Positions 6,937-13,403 of a stretch of 13,403 bases of DNA are shown one piece after another (positions within the stretch are counted from its first letter, which is position 1; each line of letters starts with the position of its first letter). Source of the DNA: Bacteroidales bacterium UBA6340. Its GTDB lineage: Bacteria; Bacteroidota; Bacteroidia; Bacteroidales; Paludibacteraceae. Both the position numbers and the translations under genes were made by a program. The stretch spans positions 1-13,403 of the forward strand of contig DJSG01000026.1 of the NCBI GenBank assembly GCA_002440265.1. The letters are read 5' to 3'. The notes beneath the pieces are model-generated. The model was not told the origin of the DNA. It did no database searches and was given only the letters and a program-made list of their open reading frames with translations.

Positions 6937-8169
6937 ATGGTACTCAACTATATTTGGATAGGACTTATTCTGTTGGCGGTCTTGATGGGCTGCGTACAGT
7001 GCTTTTGTTTCGGGCAGAGTGACATCTTTTCCGCCATTCTCAATTCCACTTTCGCGTCTGCAAAGACGGGCTTTGAGATTTCCATCGGTCTGACAGGCGT
7101 ACTTTCCTTGTGGTTGGGGATAATGAAGATAGGAGAGCAGGCAGGAGTGGTGCGGCAGATGTCGCGCGTGGTAACTCCGTTCTTCAGCAGGATATTTCCC
7201 GAGTTGCCCAAAGGGCACCCTGCTTTCGGCAGTATGCTGATGAACATATCCGCCACAATGCTCGGGATAGACAATGCTGCCACGCCGCTCGGTCTGGAGG
7301 CTATGCGCGAGATGCAGGAGTCGAACCCCGACAAGAGCCGTGCCAGCAACTCGATGATAATGTTCATGGTATTGGTAACCAGCGGGTTGACATTGGTGCC
7401 GGTAAGCATCATGACCTACCGCGCGCAGTTGGGGGCAGCCAATCCTGCCGATGTGTTCCTGCCGATACTGCTATCCACCTATTTTGCCGCTATGGCAGGG
7501 TTGGTGTCAGTGTCTATCATACAGAAAATCAACCTGTTTGACAAGGTTATTCTCGGTACGATAGGCGGACTGACGCTGTTCGTAGGGTTGGTGATATGGG
7601 CTGCTATGTCGCTGCCGCAAGAGGTGGTGGGCAAATGGTCGGGGATTATCGCCTCGGTGCTGCTGTTGGGCGTGATATGCTGGTTTATCATTGCGGGTGT
7701 GGCGAAGCACATCAATGTGTATGATGCGTTTATAGACGGGGCAAAAGAGGGTTTTAAGACCGCAGTGGGGATAATACCGTACCTGATTGCGATGTTGGTG
7801 GCAGTGGGGATGTTCCGCGCCAGTGGGGCGATGGATTTGCTGGTGAGCGGGATAGCGTGGCTATTTGCTCTCTGCGGGCTGAACACGGATTTCGTGCCGG
7901 CTCTACCCACTGCATTTATGCGCCCGCTGTCGGGCAGCGGGGCACGCGGGCTGATGGTGGATGCGATGATGCAATACGGGGCAGACAGTTTCGTAGGGCG
8001 GTTGGTGAGCATTGTGCAAGGCAGTACAGACACCACATTCTATATCATTGCCGTCTATTTCGGCAGTATCAACATCAAGGACACACGCTATGCGGTGGTC
8101 TGCGGGCTGATAGCCGACTTTTTCGGCATTGTGGCGGCGATACTATTGGGGTACTTGTTTTTCCATTGA
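6937..8169 (+). CDS. Nucleoside-recognition (Gate) domain membrane protein, SpmA-SpmB fusion
   Basis: A polytopic inner-membrane protein of 410 residues carrying two Gate (nucleoside recognition) halves. The first, about residues 1-200, resembles SpmA (KTGFEISIGLTGVLSLWLGI at 43-62, DNAATPLG at 112-119). The second, about 245-410, resembles SpmB (GFKTAVGIIPYLIAMLVAVG near 252-271, PALPTAFMRPLSGSGARG near 301-318, STDTTFYIIAVYFG near 343-356). In Bacillus the two are separate proteins needed for spore core dehydration; in non-sporulating Bacteroidota the fused form is common and its role and substrate are unknown. I prefer the ATG at 6937 because the family normally begins MVLNYIWIG; an in-frame ATG at 6916 would add seven residues. 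A consensus promoter lies just upstream. About 77 bp separate it from ybeY. Confidence 0.93.
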   Translation: MVLNYIWIGLILLAVLMGCVQCFCFGQSDIFSAILNSTFASAKTGFEISIGLTGVLSLWLGIMKIGEQAGVVRQMSRVVTPFFSRIFPELPKGHPAFGSMLMNISATMLGIDNAATPLGLEAMREMQESNPDKSRASNSMIMFMVLVTSGLTLVPVSIMTYRAQLGAANPADVFLPILLSTYFAAMAGLVSVSIIQKINLFDKVILGTIGGLTLFVGLVIWAAMSLPQEVVGKWSGIIASVLLLGVICWFIIAGVAKHINVYDAFIDGAKEGFKTAVGIIPYLIAMLVAVGMFRASGAMDLLVSGIAWLFALCGLNTDFVPALPTAFMRPLSGSGARGLMVDAMMQYGADSFVGRLVSIVQGSTDTTFYIIAVYFGSINIKDTRYAVVCGLIADFFGIVAAILLGYLFFH

Positions 8170-8246
8170 TACGTATGGGGGGTGACAAACCCTGTCCTGC
8201 GGCGCAACACGCGGTGCACTGAACACAATAGAATTTATATCTTGTT

Positions 8247-8690
8247 ATGATACAGTTTCTGACATATAACACCGAGCAGGCACCCGTGCCTTGCGACCTT
8301 GCAGGTCTCGGACTGCAGCAACAGCATATAGAACGCTGGATACGCTCGGTGGCAGCCGATTACGGGTTCACCGTGGGCGATGTGACCTACATCTTTTGCA
8401 ATGACGAGAAGATACTGGCAGTCAATCGCGAGTTCCTGCAGCACGATTACTATACGGATGTGATTACCTTCGACTACTCAGCCCCCGACCGTCTGAGCGG
8501 GGATATATTCATCTCGCTTGACACTGTCCGCAGCAATGCCGAAGAAGCAGGCGTGCCCTTTGAACAGGAACTGCACCGTATTCTGATTCATGGCATCCTG
8601 CACCTCACGGGGCAAGGCGACAAGACCCCCGAAAGCAAAGCGCAGATGACAGCAAAAGAGGAGAAGGCTCTCGCAAAACTTCGCATTTGA
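8247..8690 (+). CDS. ybeY: Endoribonuclease YbeY (rRNA maturation factor)
   Basis: YbeY is a small single-strand-specific metallo-endoribonuclease that acts in 16S rRNA 3'-end maturation and ribosome quality control. At 147 residues the length is normal. Family landmarks are visible: the LAVNREFLQHDYYTDVITF segment (57-75), the GDIFIS strand (85-90), and the metal site HGILHL (115-120). The usual third ligand of H-x3-H-x5-H is Asp125 here (GQGDKTPE). As I recall, this GxDK-type ending is normal for Bacteroidota YbeY proteins, so the enzyme is probably intact. It follows the membrane protein gene on the same strand without a clear promoter or Shine-Dalgarno sequence, and may be read through from it. 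The 157 bp to dnaN contain a weak hairpin and the dnaN promoter. Confidence 0.94.
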   Translation: MIQFLTYNTEQAPVPCDLAGLGLQQQHIERWIRSVAADYGFTVGDVTYIFCNDEKILAVNREFLQHDYYTDVITFDYSAPDRLSGDIFISLDTVRSNAEEAGVPFEQELHRILIHGILHLTGQGDKTPESKAQMTAKEEKALAKLRI

Positions 8691-8728
8691 CGACGCACTT
8701 TGATGACACAAGACGCGCCGTTCCCACG

Positions 8729-8743
8729 AAAGGGATTTCCTTT
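8729..8743 (+). terminator. Weak terminator-like hairpin after ybeY
   Basis: AAAGG (8729-8733) pairs with CCTTT (8739-8743), and a T-rich stretch GTTTTGTGT follows. The stem is only five pairs long. It lies between ybeY and the dnaN promoter, where a terminator would make sense, but the signal is weak. Confidence 0.3.
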
Positions 8744-8768
8744 GTTTTGTGTAAAAAACGCGCAACCG

Positions 8769-8800
8769 CTTGTATAATTCATGGAAAAAACGTATCTTTG
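8769..8800 (+). promoter_or_regulatory. dnaN promoter
   Basis: CTTG (8769-8772, one mismatch to TTTG), 20 bp, then TATCTTTG (8793-8800) is a good Bacteroidota promoter. Transcription would start near 8806, leaving an A-rich, Shine-Dalgarno-free leader of about 40 bases before the dnaN ATG. Confidence 0.7.
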
Positions 8801-8847
8801 CGGGCTGAATAGTAAAATAGGGATAATAACTAAAAACAAGACAGAAT

Positions 8848-9969
8848 ATGAAATTTAACGTATCAAGTACGAAGTTGTTTGCACAGTTGCAAGCAGTGAG
8901 CCGCGTGATTGCCAGCAAGAACAGTTTGCAGATATTGGAGGATGTGCTGTTCGACCTGCAGGGCGAGCAACTCACACTGACAGCGTCAGACGGCGAGACC
9001 ACCATCCGCACCACGCTTCCGGTGGAGAACCCGCAGGGCGAAGGCAAGGTGGCATTCGGCGCACGCCTGCTGCTGGACACCCTCAAGGAGTTCCCCGAGC
9101 AGCCGCTGACCTTCCTGATTGACGACCAGAACTTCGGGCTGAACATCACCAGTGCCAACGGTACATACAGTTTCGTGGGTGCCAACGGACAGGAATACCC
9201 CGAGATGCCCGCCGAAGAGGGCGAGAACACCCTCACGATGCCCGCCAATGTGCTGCTTGATGCCATCAACAAGACCATCTTCTGCACCGCCGACGACGAG
9301 TTGCGCCCCGTGATGAACGGTATCTTCTTCGACCTCGCAGAGGACAAAATTACGCTGGTGGCTACCGACGCACACCGCCTTGTACGCTATATCAACACGA
9401 GCGTTCACGTGCCGCAAGCCACTAATTTCATTCTGCCCAAGAAGCCTGCCATGTTGCTGCGCCAGGTGCTGGCAAAGGAGACGGAGGACGTGGTCATCAC
9501 CTTCGGGCAGAAGAACGCCAAGTTCGCCTTTGGGCAGACGGTCATTGTGTGCCGCCAAATAGAAGGACGCTTCCCCAATTACAATGCCGTTATCCCGCAG
9601 AACAACCAGAACAAGGTCATCGTGGACCGTCAGACCATCGTGAATGCCTGCAAGCGTGTGGCAGTCTTTGCCAACACGGGTACGTCGCTGCTGAAACTGG
9701 CACTGAGCGAGAACCAAATCAAAATCTCGGCACAGGACATCGATTTCTCGACCTCTGCGGAAGAGACTATCGCCTGCGACTACAGCGGTATGCCGATGGC
9801 TATTGGCTTCAAGGCGCCGTTCCTGATTGAGATACTGTCGTCCATCGCCTCGCAAGACGTGATACTGGAGTTGGCAGACCCCGCCCGTGCCGGACTCATA
9901 CTGCCCGCCGAGAACGAGGAGAACCAAGAACTGCTGATACTGCTAATGCCGATGCTGCTCAACGAGTAA
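8848..9969 (+). CDS. dnaN: DNA polymerase III beta subunit (sliding clamp)
   Basis: DnaN forms the ring-shaped dimer that holds the replicative polymerase and many repair enzymes on DNA. The 373 residues match the normal length and contain three clamp domains of about 120 residues each. Recognisable stretches include LQAVSRVIASKNSLQILEDV near the N-terminus, ELRPVMNGIFFDL at the start of domain 2 with LVATDAHRLVRY, EGRFPNYNAVIP in the domain 2/3 linker region, and the C-terminal LLMPMLLNE. It has its own promoter and is followed after only 14 bp by a 3'-5' exonuclease gene, so clamp and exonuclease are very likely co-transcribed. dnaN is not next to dnaA here, which is usual in this phylum. 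Confidence 0.98.
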   Translation: MKFNVSSTKLFAQLQAVSRVIASKNSLQILEDVLFDLQGEQLTLTASDGETTIRTTLPVENPQGEGKVAFGARLLLDTLKEFPEQPLTFLIDDQNFGLNITSANGTYSFVGANGQEYPEMPAEEGENTLTMPANVLLDAINKTIFCTADDELRPVMNGIFFDLAEDKITLVATDAHRLVRYINTSVHVPQATNFILPKKPAMLLRQVLAKETEDVVITFGQKNAKFAFGQTVIVCRQIEGRFPNYNAVIPQNNQNKVIVDRQTIVNACKRVAVFANTGTSLLKLALSENQIKISAQDIDFSTSAEETIACDYSGMPMAIGFKAPFLIEILSSIASQDVILELADPARAGLILPAENEENQELLILLMPMLLNE

Positions 9970-9983
9970 ACCAAACATCAGAC

Positions 9984-10775
9984 ATGAAACTCCAACTAAC
10001 CAAACCGCTGGTATTCTTCGACTTGGAGACCACGGGACTCAATATCGGCACCGACCGTATTGTAGAGTTAAGTTATTATAAGGTCTTCCCCAACGGCACG
10101 TCCGAGGGGAAGACTTTCCGCGTTAAGCCTACCCATATCGTCAACGGCGAAGAGGTGCAGATGCACATCCCGGACGAGGCGGCTGCCGTACACGGTATCC
10201 ACGACGAAGACCTCAAAGACTGCCCCACCTTCAAGCAGATAGCGGCACAGGTGGCAGAGGTGCTGACGGGCGCGGACCTCGCGGGCTACAACTCCAACCA
10301 CTTCGACCTGCCCCTCTTGGCGGAGGAGATGATGCGCGCAGGCGTGAATATCGACCTCAAGCGCATGAAGATGGTGGACGTCTTCACTATCTTCCAGAAG
10401 CGGGAACCGCGCAACCTCGTGGCGGCGTACCGTTTCTATTGCGGCAAAGACCTCACCGATGCCCACTCGGCGAATGCCGACACTATGGCGACTTATGAGG
10501 TGCTGATGGCGCAGTTGGAGAAGTACGACCTCCCCACGAATGTGGAAGAATTAGCGACCTACACGACAGGAAATGTACGTTTCGCCGACTTCGCAGGACG
10601 TATCGCTTACGACAACGAGGGCGTGGAGATATTCAACTTCGGCAAGTACAAAGGGCAGCGCGTGGCAGATGTCTTCCGTCGCGACACGGGCTACTACGGA
10701 TGGATTCAGCAAGGCGACTTCCCGCAGTACACCAAAAACGTCTGTCTGCGTATCTACCTGAGCACAAGGAAGTAG
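9984..10775 (+). CDS. DEDDh 3'-5' exonuclease (DnaQ/epsilon-like) with ExoX-type C-terminal domain
   Basis: A 263-residue protein with an N-terminal exonuclease domain (about 8-180). All five DEDDh residues are visible: Asp13 and Glu15 in FFDLETTGL, Asp108 in YNSNHFDLPLL, His161 and Asp166 in DAHSANADT. After a linker, residues about 214-256 (FNFGKYKGQRVADV onward, ending near YTKNVCLRIY) form the small C-terminal module seen in exodeoxyribonuclease X-like and related proteins. It starts 14 bp after dnaN, supporting a role in replication proofreading or repair close to the clamp. No classical clamp-binding peptide stands out by eye. In many Bacteroidales the same pair is followed by coaBC and recN; here it is followed by 218 bp of repeats and RNase Z. 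The exact sub-family is uncertain, so no symbol is given. Confidence 0.92.
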   Translation: MKLQLTKPLVFFDLETTGLNIGTDRIVELSYYKVFPNGTSEGKTFRVKPTHIVNGEEVQMHIPDEAAAVHGIHDEDLKDCPTFKQIAAQVAEVLTGADLAGYNSNHFDLPLLAEEMMRAGVNIDLKRMKMVDVFTIFQKREPRNLVAAYRFYCGKDLTDAHSANADTMATYEVLMAQLEKYDLPTNVEELATYTTGNVRFADFAGRIAYDNEGVEIFNFGKYKGQRVADVFRRDTGYYGWIQQGDFPQYTKNVCLRIYLSTRK

Positions 10776-10821
10776 CATCTTCCAAGTACCCCAATCAGCA
10801 CAAGGGAGTAGATTTACTTGT

Positions 10822-10847
10822 CCCCTCCCTTGGAGGGGTCGGGGAGG
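10822..10847. repeat. Palindromic repeat (copy D, inverted orientation)
   Basis: CCCCTCC (10822-10828) pairs with GGAGGGG (10832-10838), followed by TCGGGGAGG. Compared with 245-275 this is the same element read on the other strand: the CCTCCCC lead now lies on the right as GGGGAGG. It sits 46 bp after the exonuclease stop and could incidentally end transcription. Confidence 0.65.
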
Positions 10848-10870
10848 CCTCGGGTCAAGAGTAGGTGATT

Positions 10871-10905
10871 CAGCAAGGGATACGCAAGGGATGAGCAAGG
10901 GATAG
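10871..10905. repeat. Short tandem repeat, three units of 11 bp
   Basis: GCAAGGGAT occurs at 10873, 10884 and 10895, a spacing of exactly 11 bp. The array lies in the 218-bp gap between the exonuclease and RNase Z genes. The rest of that gap is AT-richer and has no consensus promoter; a near-match (TACCCTTTG at 10919-10927) has one base too many. Confidence 0.6.
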
Positions 10906-10993
10906 GCTACAAATAGACTACCCTTTGTTAGTGGTTTGTTAGAGGATAGTTATAGGTTGCTCACATGTTTCACAACGAAAAAGTATATGCAAT

Positions 10994-11779
10994 ATGAGTA
11001 GCGCGAAACTCACCATATTAGGTTGCGGCAGCGCGATGCCCACGTTCCAGAACTCCCCCACGGGACAGATACTGGAGATTTGCGGGCGGTCGTACCTCAT
11101 CGACTGTGGCGAGGGTATCCAACTGACAATGAGGCAGATGGGCGTGCGCACAGGACGCCTGTACTCGGTGCTTATTTCGCACTTGCACGGCGACCACTGT
11201 TTTGGGCTGATAGGACTCATCTCCACGCTGGGCATGTTCCGCCGCACGCAACCCCTGCACATCTACGCGCACCCCGACCTCGAGAAACTGCTGCGCCCGT
11301 GGCTCACTTACCACTGTGCCGACCTGACCTATGAGGTAATCTTCCACCCCTTGCACCCTCGCAAACAGGAGGTTATCATCGACGACCGCACGCTCACCGT
11401 CGAGACCATTCCCTTGCGCCACAAGGTGCCCACGTGCGGTTTCCTCTTCACCGAGCACCACCGCGACGAACAGCCCCGCAAACGCTACGCCTATTGCTCC
11501 GACACCATGTATCGCGAAAAAATCACCGAGCAGATACACGGCGTGGACCTCTTGTTTCACGAGTCCACCTACACCGAGGAGTATGCCGACAAGTGCAAAC
11601 TGACTATGCACTCCACCGCCCGACAGGCAGCGCAGATTGCCCTGAAAGCCGAGGCAAAGCAACTGATGATTGGGCACTACAGTGCCCGCGTGGACGACCA
11701 TACCGAGTTCTTGCGCGAGGCACAGGAGGTCTTCCCGAACACGATAATGGCAGAAGAGAAGAAGTCTTATTTCTTCTAA
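10994..11779 (+). CDS. rnz: Ribonuclease Z, short form lacking the flexible-arm segment
   Basis: RNase Z is a zinc beta-lactamase-fold endonuclease that trims tRNA 3' ends. This 261-residue protein has the complete catalytic set: ISHLHGDHCFGL (His63, His65, Asp67, His68), His143 in PLRHKVPTCGF, Asp170 in YAYCSDT, His206 in MHST and His228 in IGHYSAR. Typical bacterial RNase Z proteins have about 300-310 residues. Between GFLF (149-152) and YAYCSDT (165-171) they carry about 45 more residues forming the flexible arm, or exosite, which binds the tRNA elbow. Here that stretch is replaced by about a dozen charged residues (TEHHRDEQPRKR). The reading frame is otherwise intact. The start ATG has no Shine-Dalgarno sequence. 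The gene stands alone between repeats, 139 bp before radA. It could be a truncated-arm RNase Z or a related phosphodiesterase with a changed substrate. Confidence 0.9.
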   Translation: MSSAKLTILGCGSAMPTFQNSPTGQILEICGRSYLIDCGEGIQLTMRQMGVRTGRLYSVLISHLHGDHCFGLIGLISTLGMFRRTQPLHIYAHPDLEKLLRPWLTYHCADLTYEVIFHPLHPRKQEVIIDDRTLTVETIPLRHKVPTCGFLFTEHHRDEQPRKRYAYCSDTMYREKITEQIHGVDLLFHESTYTEEYADKCKLTMHSTARQAAQIALKAEAKQLMIGHYSARVDDHTEFLREAQEVFPNTIMAEEKKSYFF

Positions 11780-11807
11780 CACAATAGAAGCCAACGGATT
11801 ATGCTGC

Positions 11808-11927
11808 GGAAATTAATGGTTAATTCGTGGCAATTAATGTTTTATTCATTCCATGCAACGCGGTAATTAATGTTTTATTTCTCCCACGAAATGTGGTAAT
11901 TAATGTTTTATCCACCCTATGAAAGTG
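11808..11927 (+). repeat. 33-bp tandem repeat containing the radA start region
   Basis: Three full 33-bp units lie at 11829-11861, 11862-11894 and 11895-11927, preceded by a shortened 21-bp unit at 11808-11828. Each full unit begins GGYAATTAATGTTTTAT. The radA ATG sits at position 25 of the last unit; the same place holds ATG in the first unit (11853) and ACG in the second. The ATG at 11853 is in frame with radA but is closed after five codons by a TAA inside the next unit. The repeats probably arose by duplicating the radA translation start region; they may affect its expression. Confidence 0.75.
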
Positions 11928-13274
11928 ACAACCGAATATATTTGTTCCAACTGTGGCGCGAAAGCCCCTCAGATGTTGGGGCGTTGCCCTGTATGCGGCG
12001 AGTGGGGTACCTACGAGGAATCCACGGTGGTACCCGCGGCGGGCGGCAAGCGGGGTATCTCGCCCCGCGGCTCTGCACAACCGCAACGTATTCAGGATAT
12101 TACGGCTACCGAGGAGATGCGCATCAACATGCAGTCGGCGGAACTCAACCGTGTCTTGGGCGGCGGATTGGTCCCAGGCAGTCTGGTGTTGCTGGGCGGT
12201 GAGCCGGGCATAGGCAAGTCCACATTGGCGTTGCAGGTGCTCATGCGCATGGGCGAACGCAGAACGCTGTATGCCAGCGGCGAGGAGAGTGCCAAGCAAC
12301 TGAAACTTCGTGCGGAACGCCTTGCCGGCAGTCCCGACAACCTCTATATTATGGCAGAGACCTCGTTGGAGCGTATTCTTGAGAGCGTCACCGACCTGCA
12401 GCCCGACTTGGTGGTGATTGACAGTATCCAAACCATTGGCACAGAGGCGATTGAGGCAAGTATCGGCAGTCTCAGCCAGGTACGTGAGTGCGCCGCGCGG
12501 ATACTCCAGTACGCCAAAGAGAAAAACGTCCCCTTCATCATCGTGGGACATATCAACAAGGAAGGGTCACTTGCCGGACCCAAAGTCTTGGAGCATATCG
12601 TGGACACCGTCCTCCAGTTCGAGGGCGACCAGCACTATATCTACCGCATTCTCCGCGCCCAGAAGAACCGCTTCGGCAGCACCAGCGAACTGGGTATCTT
12701 CCAGATGGAGCAGGACGGACTGCGCGAAGTGACAAACCCCAGCGAACTGTTGCTTTCCGGTAACCGTGAAGGGCTGTCGGGTATTGCTATCGCAGCGGCA
12801 GTGGAGGGCGTCCGACCGCTGTTGATTGAGGTGCAGGCATTGGTGGCAAGCGCAGCCTACGGCACGCCACAGCGCAGCAGCACGGGTTTCGACGGGCGAC
12901 GGCTGAACATGCTGCTTGCCGTCTTGGAGAAACGTGTCGGCTTCAAACTGTTGCAGAAAGATGTCTTTGTCAACATCGCCGGCGGACTCCGTGTCAATGA
13001 CCCTGCTATCGATTTGGCAGTCTTGGCGGCAGTCTTGTCGTCGAATATGGACGTGGCTTTGGATACCAACATCTGCCTCACGGGCGAGGTCGGGCTGTCG
13101 GGCGAGATACGTCCCGTCAACCGTATCGACCAGCGTATCAGGGAAGCCGAAAAACTCGGTTTTGAGCAGATTATCATTCCCGCAGGACAGAAGTACAACC
13201 CGCACAATCTCCATATCCGCATTATCGAAGCCTCCCGCGTCTCCGACGCCTTCCGCCACCTAATACAGAAATAA
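11919..13274 (+). CDS. radA: DNA repair protein RadA (Sms), branch-migration ATPase
   Basis: RadA is a hexameric DnaB-like helicase that drives branch migration of recombination intermediates with RecA. The 451 residues match the family length. Visible parts in order: a C4 zinc finger (Cys9, Cys12, Cys23, Cys26 within YICSNCGAKAPQMLGRCPVC), Walker A GEPGIGKST (94-102), Walker B LVVIDSIQT (164-172, Asp168), the RadA-specific KNRFG motif (249-253), and a C-terminal Lon-protease-like domain (about 285-450) with FVNIAGGLRVNDPAIDLAVLAAV and LTGEVGLSGEIRPV. The start codon lies inside the last copy of a 33-bp tandem repeat, with no Shine-Dalgarno sequence. The gene is on the same strand as rnz after a 139-bp gap, and no consensus promoter is visible there. 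Confidence 0.98.
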   Translation: MKVTTEYICSNCGAKAPQMLGRCPVCGEWGTYEESTVVPAAGGKRGISPRGSAQPQRIQDITATEEMRINMQSAELNRVLGGGLVPGSLVLLGGEPGIGKSTLALQVLMRMGERRTLYASGEESAKQLKLRAERLAGSPDNLYIMAETSLERILESVTDLQPDLVVIDSIQTIGTEAIEASIGSLSQVRECAARILQYAKEKNVPFIIVGHINKEGSLAGPKVLEHIVDTVLQFEGDQHYIYRILRAQKNRFGSTSELGIFQMEQDGLREVTNPSELLLSGNREGLSGIAIAAAVEGVRPLLIEVQALVASAAYGTPQRSSTGFDGRRLNMLLAVLEKRVGFKLLQKDVFVNIAGGLRVNDPAIDLAVLAAVLSSNMDVALDTNICLTGEVGLSGEIRPVNRIDQRIREAEKLGFEQIIIPAGQKYNPHNLHIRIIEASRVSDAFRHLIQK

Positions 13275-13293
13275 GGTAATCCCACACATTACC
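13275..13293 (+). terminator. Weak hairpin directly after radA
   Basis: GGTAAT (13275-13280) pairs with ATTACC (13288-13293) around CCCACAC, immediately after the TAA stop. The stem is short and no T run follows. It may be a weak terminator or chance; the GC-rich palindrome at 13335-13351, followed by ATTTCT, could serve instead. Confidence 0.25.
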
Positions 13294-13324
13294 CGCATTT
13301 CCGCAACACGACCATCTTTCATTT

Positions 13325-13352
13325 CCTCCCCATTCCCCTCTTTTGGAGGGGG
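13325..13352. repeat. Palindromic repeat (copy E)
   Basis: A CCTCCCC lead is followed by CCCCTC (13335-13340) pairing with GAGGGG (13346-13351). This repeats the organisation of copies B and C, with a degenerate centre (TTTTG instead of CTTCAAAG). It adjoins the right terminal inverted repeat, just as copy A adjoins the left one. Confidence 0.6.
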
Positions 13353-13355
13353 ATT

Positions 13356-13403
13356 TCTAATACGTCAAAGAACAAGGGCTGCTTACGTCTGCAGCCTACC
13401 GGA
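13356..13403. repeat. Terminal inverted repeat, right copy with 23-bp insertion
   Basis: Read on the minus strand this copy begins TCCGGTAGGCTGCAGACGTA, like 81-100, and ends with the TTAGA part. Compared with the left copy it carries 23 extra bases, bounded by the direct repeat TACGTC (13361-13366 and 13384-13389), which occurs once in the left copy. The extra bases allow a GGCTGC/GCAGCC hairpin. The repeat may continue beyond the window. Confidence 0.7.

Noticed and set aside
8478..9347. 289-codon minus-strand reading frame overlapping ybeY and dnaN
   Set aside because: It is antisense to two clear conserved genes and covers the dnaN promoter; its composition is that of a shadow frame.
10919..10959. 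Promoter for RNase Z
   Set aside because: TACCCTTTG and TATAGGTTG only approach the -7 consensus with wrong spacing, and no TTTG box lies at the right distance.
11820..12551. 243-codon minus-strand frame ending in NKTLI repeats
   Set aside because: It is antisense to radA. The repeated peptide arises only because the 33-bp DNA repeat is a multiple of three.
81..13403. Composite transposon or integrative element bounded by the inverted repeats
   Set aside because: No transposase, integrase or mobilisation gene lies between them, and the cargo is mainly core housekeeping genes.

Overview
The window looks like a chromosomal segment of a member of the Bacteroidota, probably Bacteroidales. Three upstream regions carry the Bacteroidota sigma factor signature (TTTG, about 20 bp, then TAnnTTTG). 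Start codons lack Shine-Dalgarno sequences and sit behind A-rich leaders. The large exported proteins end in a short C-terminal motif common in Bacteroidales exported proteins, and the housekeeping proteins are of Bacteroidota type. Genus cannot be settled by eye.

Layout. Positions 1-498 hold no credible gene. They contain a chain of hairpins, a palindromic repeat family and a 16-bp tandem repeat. Positions 499-6158, minus strand, hold two very large exported proteins of 999 and 873 residues, separated by only 38 bp. They appear to form one operon transcribed leftward from a consensus promoter at about 6346-6377. Both are chains of Ig-like and other beta-sandwich modules and share a homologous C-terminal block of about 200 residues. 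Positions 6159-6936 are intergenic: the operon's leader and promoter, then a composite dispersed repeat, then a consensus promoter for the next gene on the plus strand.

From 6937 to 13274 all genes are on the plus strand and are conserved housekeeping functions: a fused SpmA/SpmB-type nucleoside-recognition membrane protein, YbeY (rRNA maturation endoribonuclease), DnaN (sliding clamp) with its own promoter, a DEDDh 3'-5' exonuclease 14 bp behind dnaN, RNase Z and RadA. DNA replication and repair (clamp, exonuclease, RadA) and RNA maturation (YbeY, RNase Z) are therefore adjacent, but only dnaN and the exonuclease are close enough to be a clear operon.

I see no defence island, CRISPR array, complete insertion sequence or clear new multi-gene system. 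The observations most worth following up are these: an RNase Z that lacks the segment carrying the tRNA-binding flexible arm; a 33-bp tandem repeat that has copied the radA translation start region; the modular exported-protein pair with modules of different base composition; and a family of palindromic and cloverleaf-like intergenic repeats, including an inverted repeat at both ends of the window.
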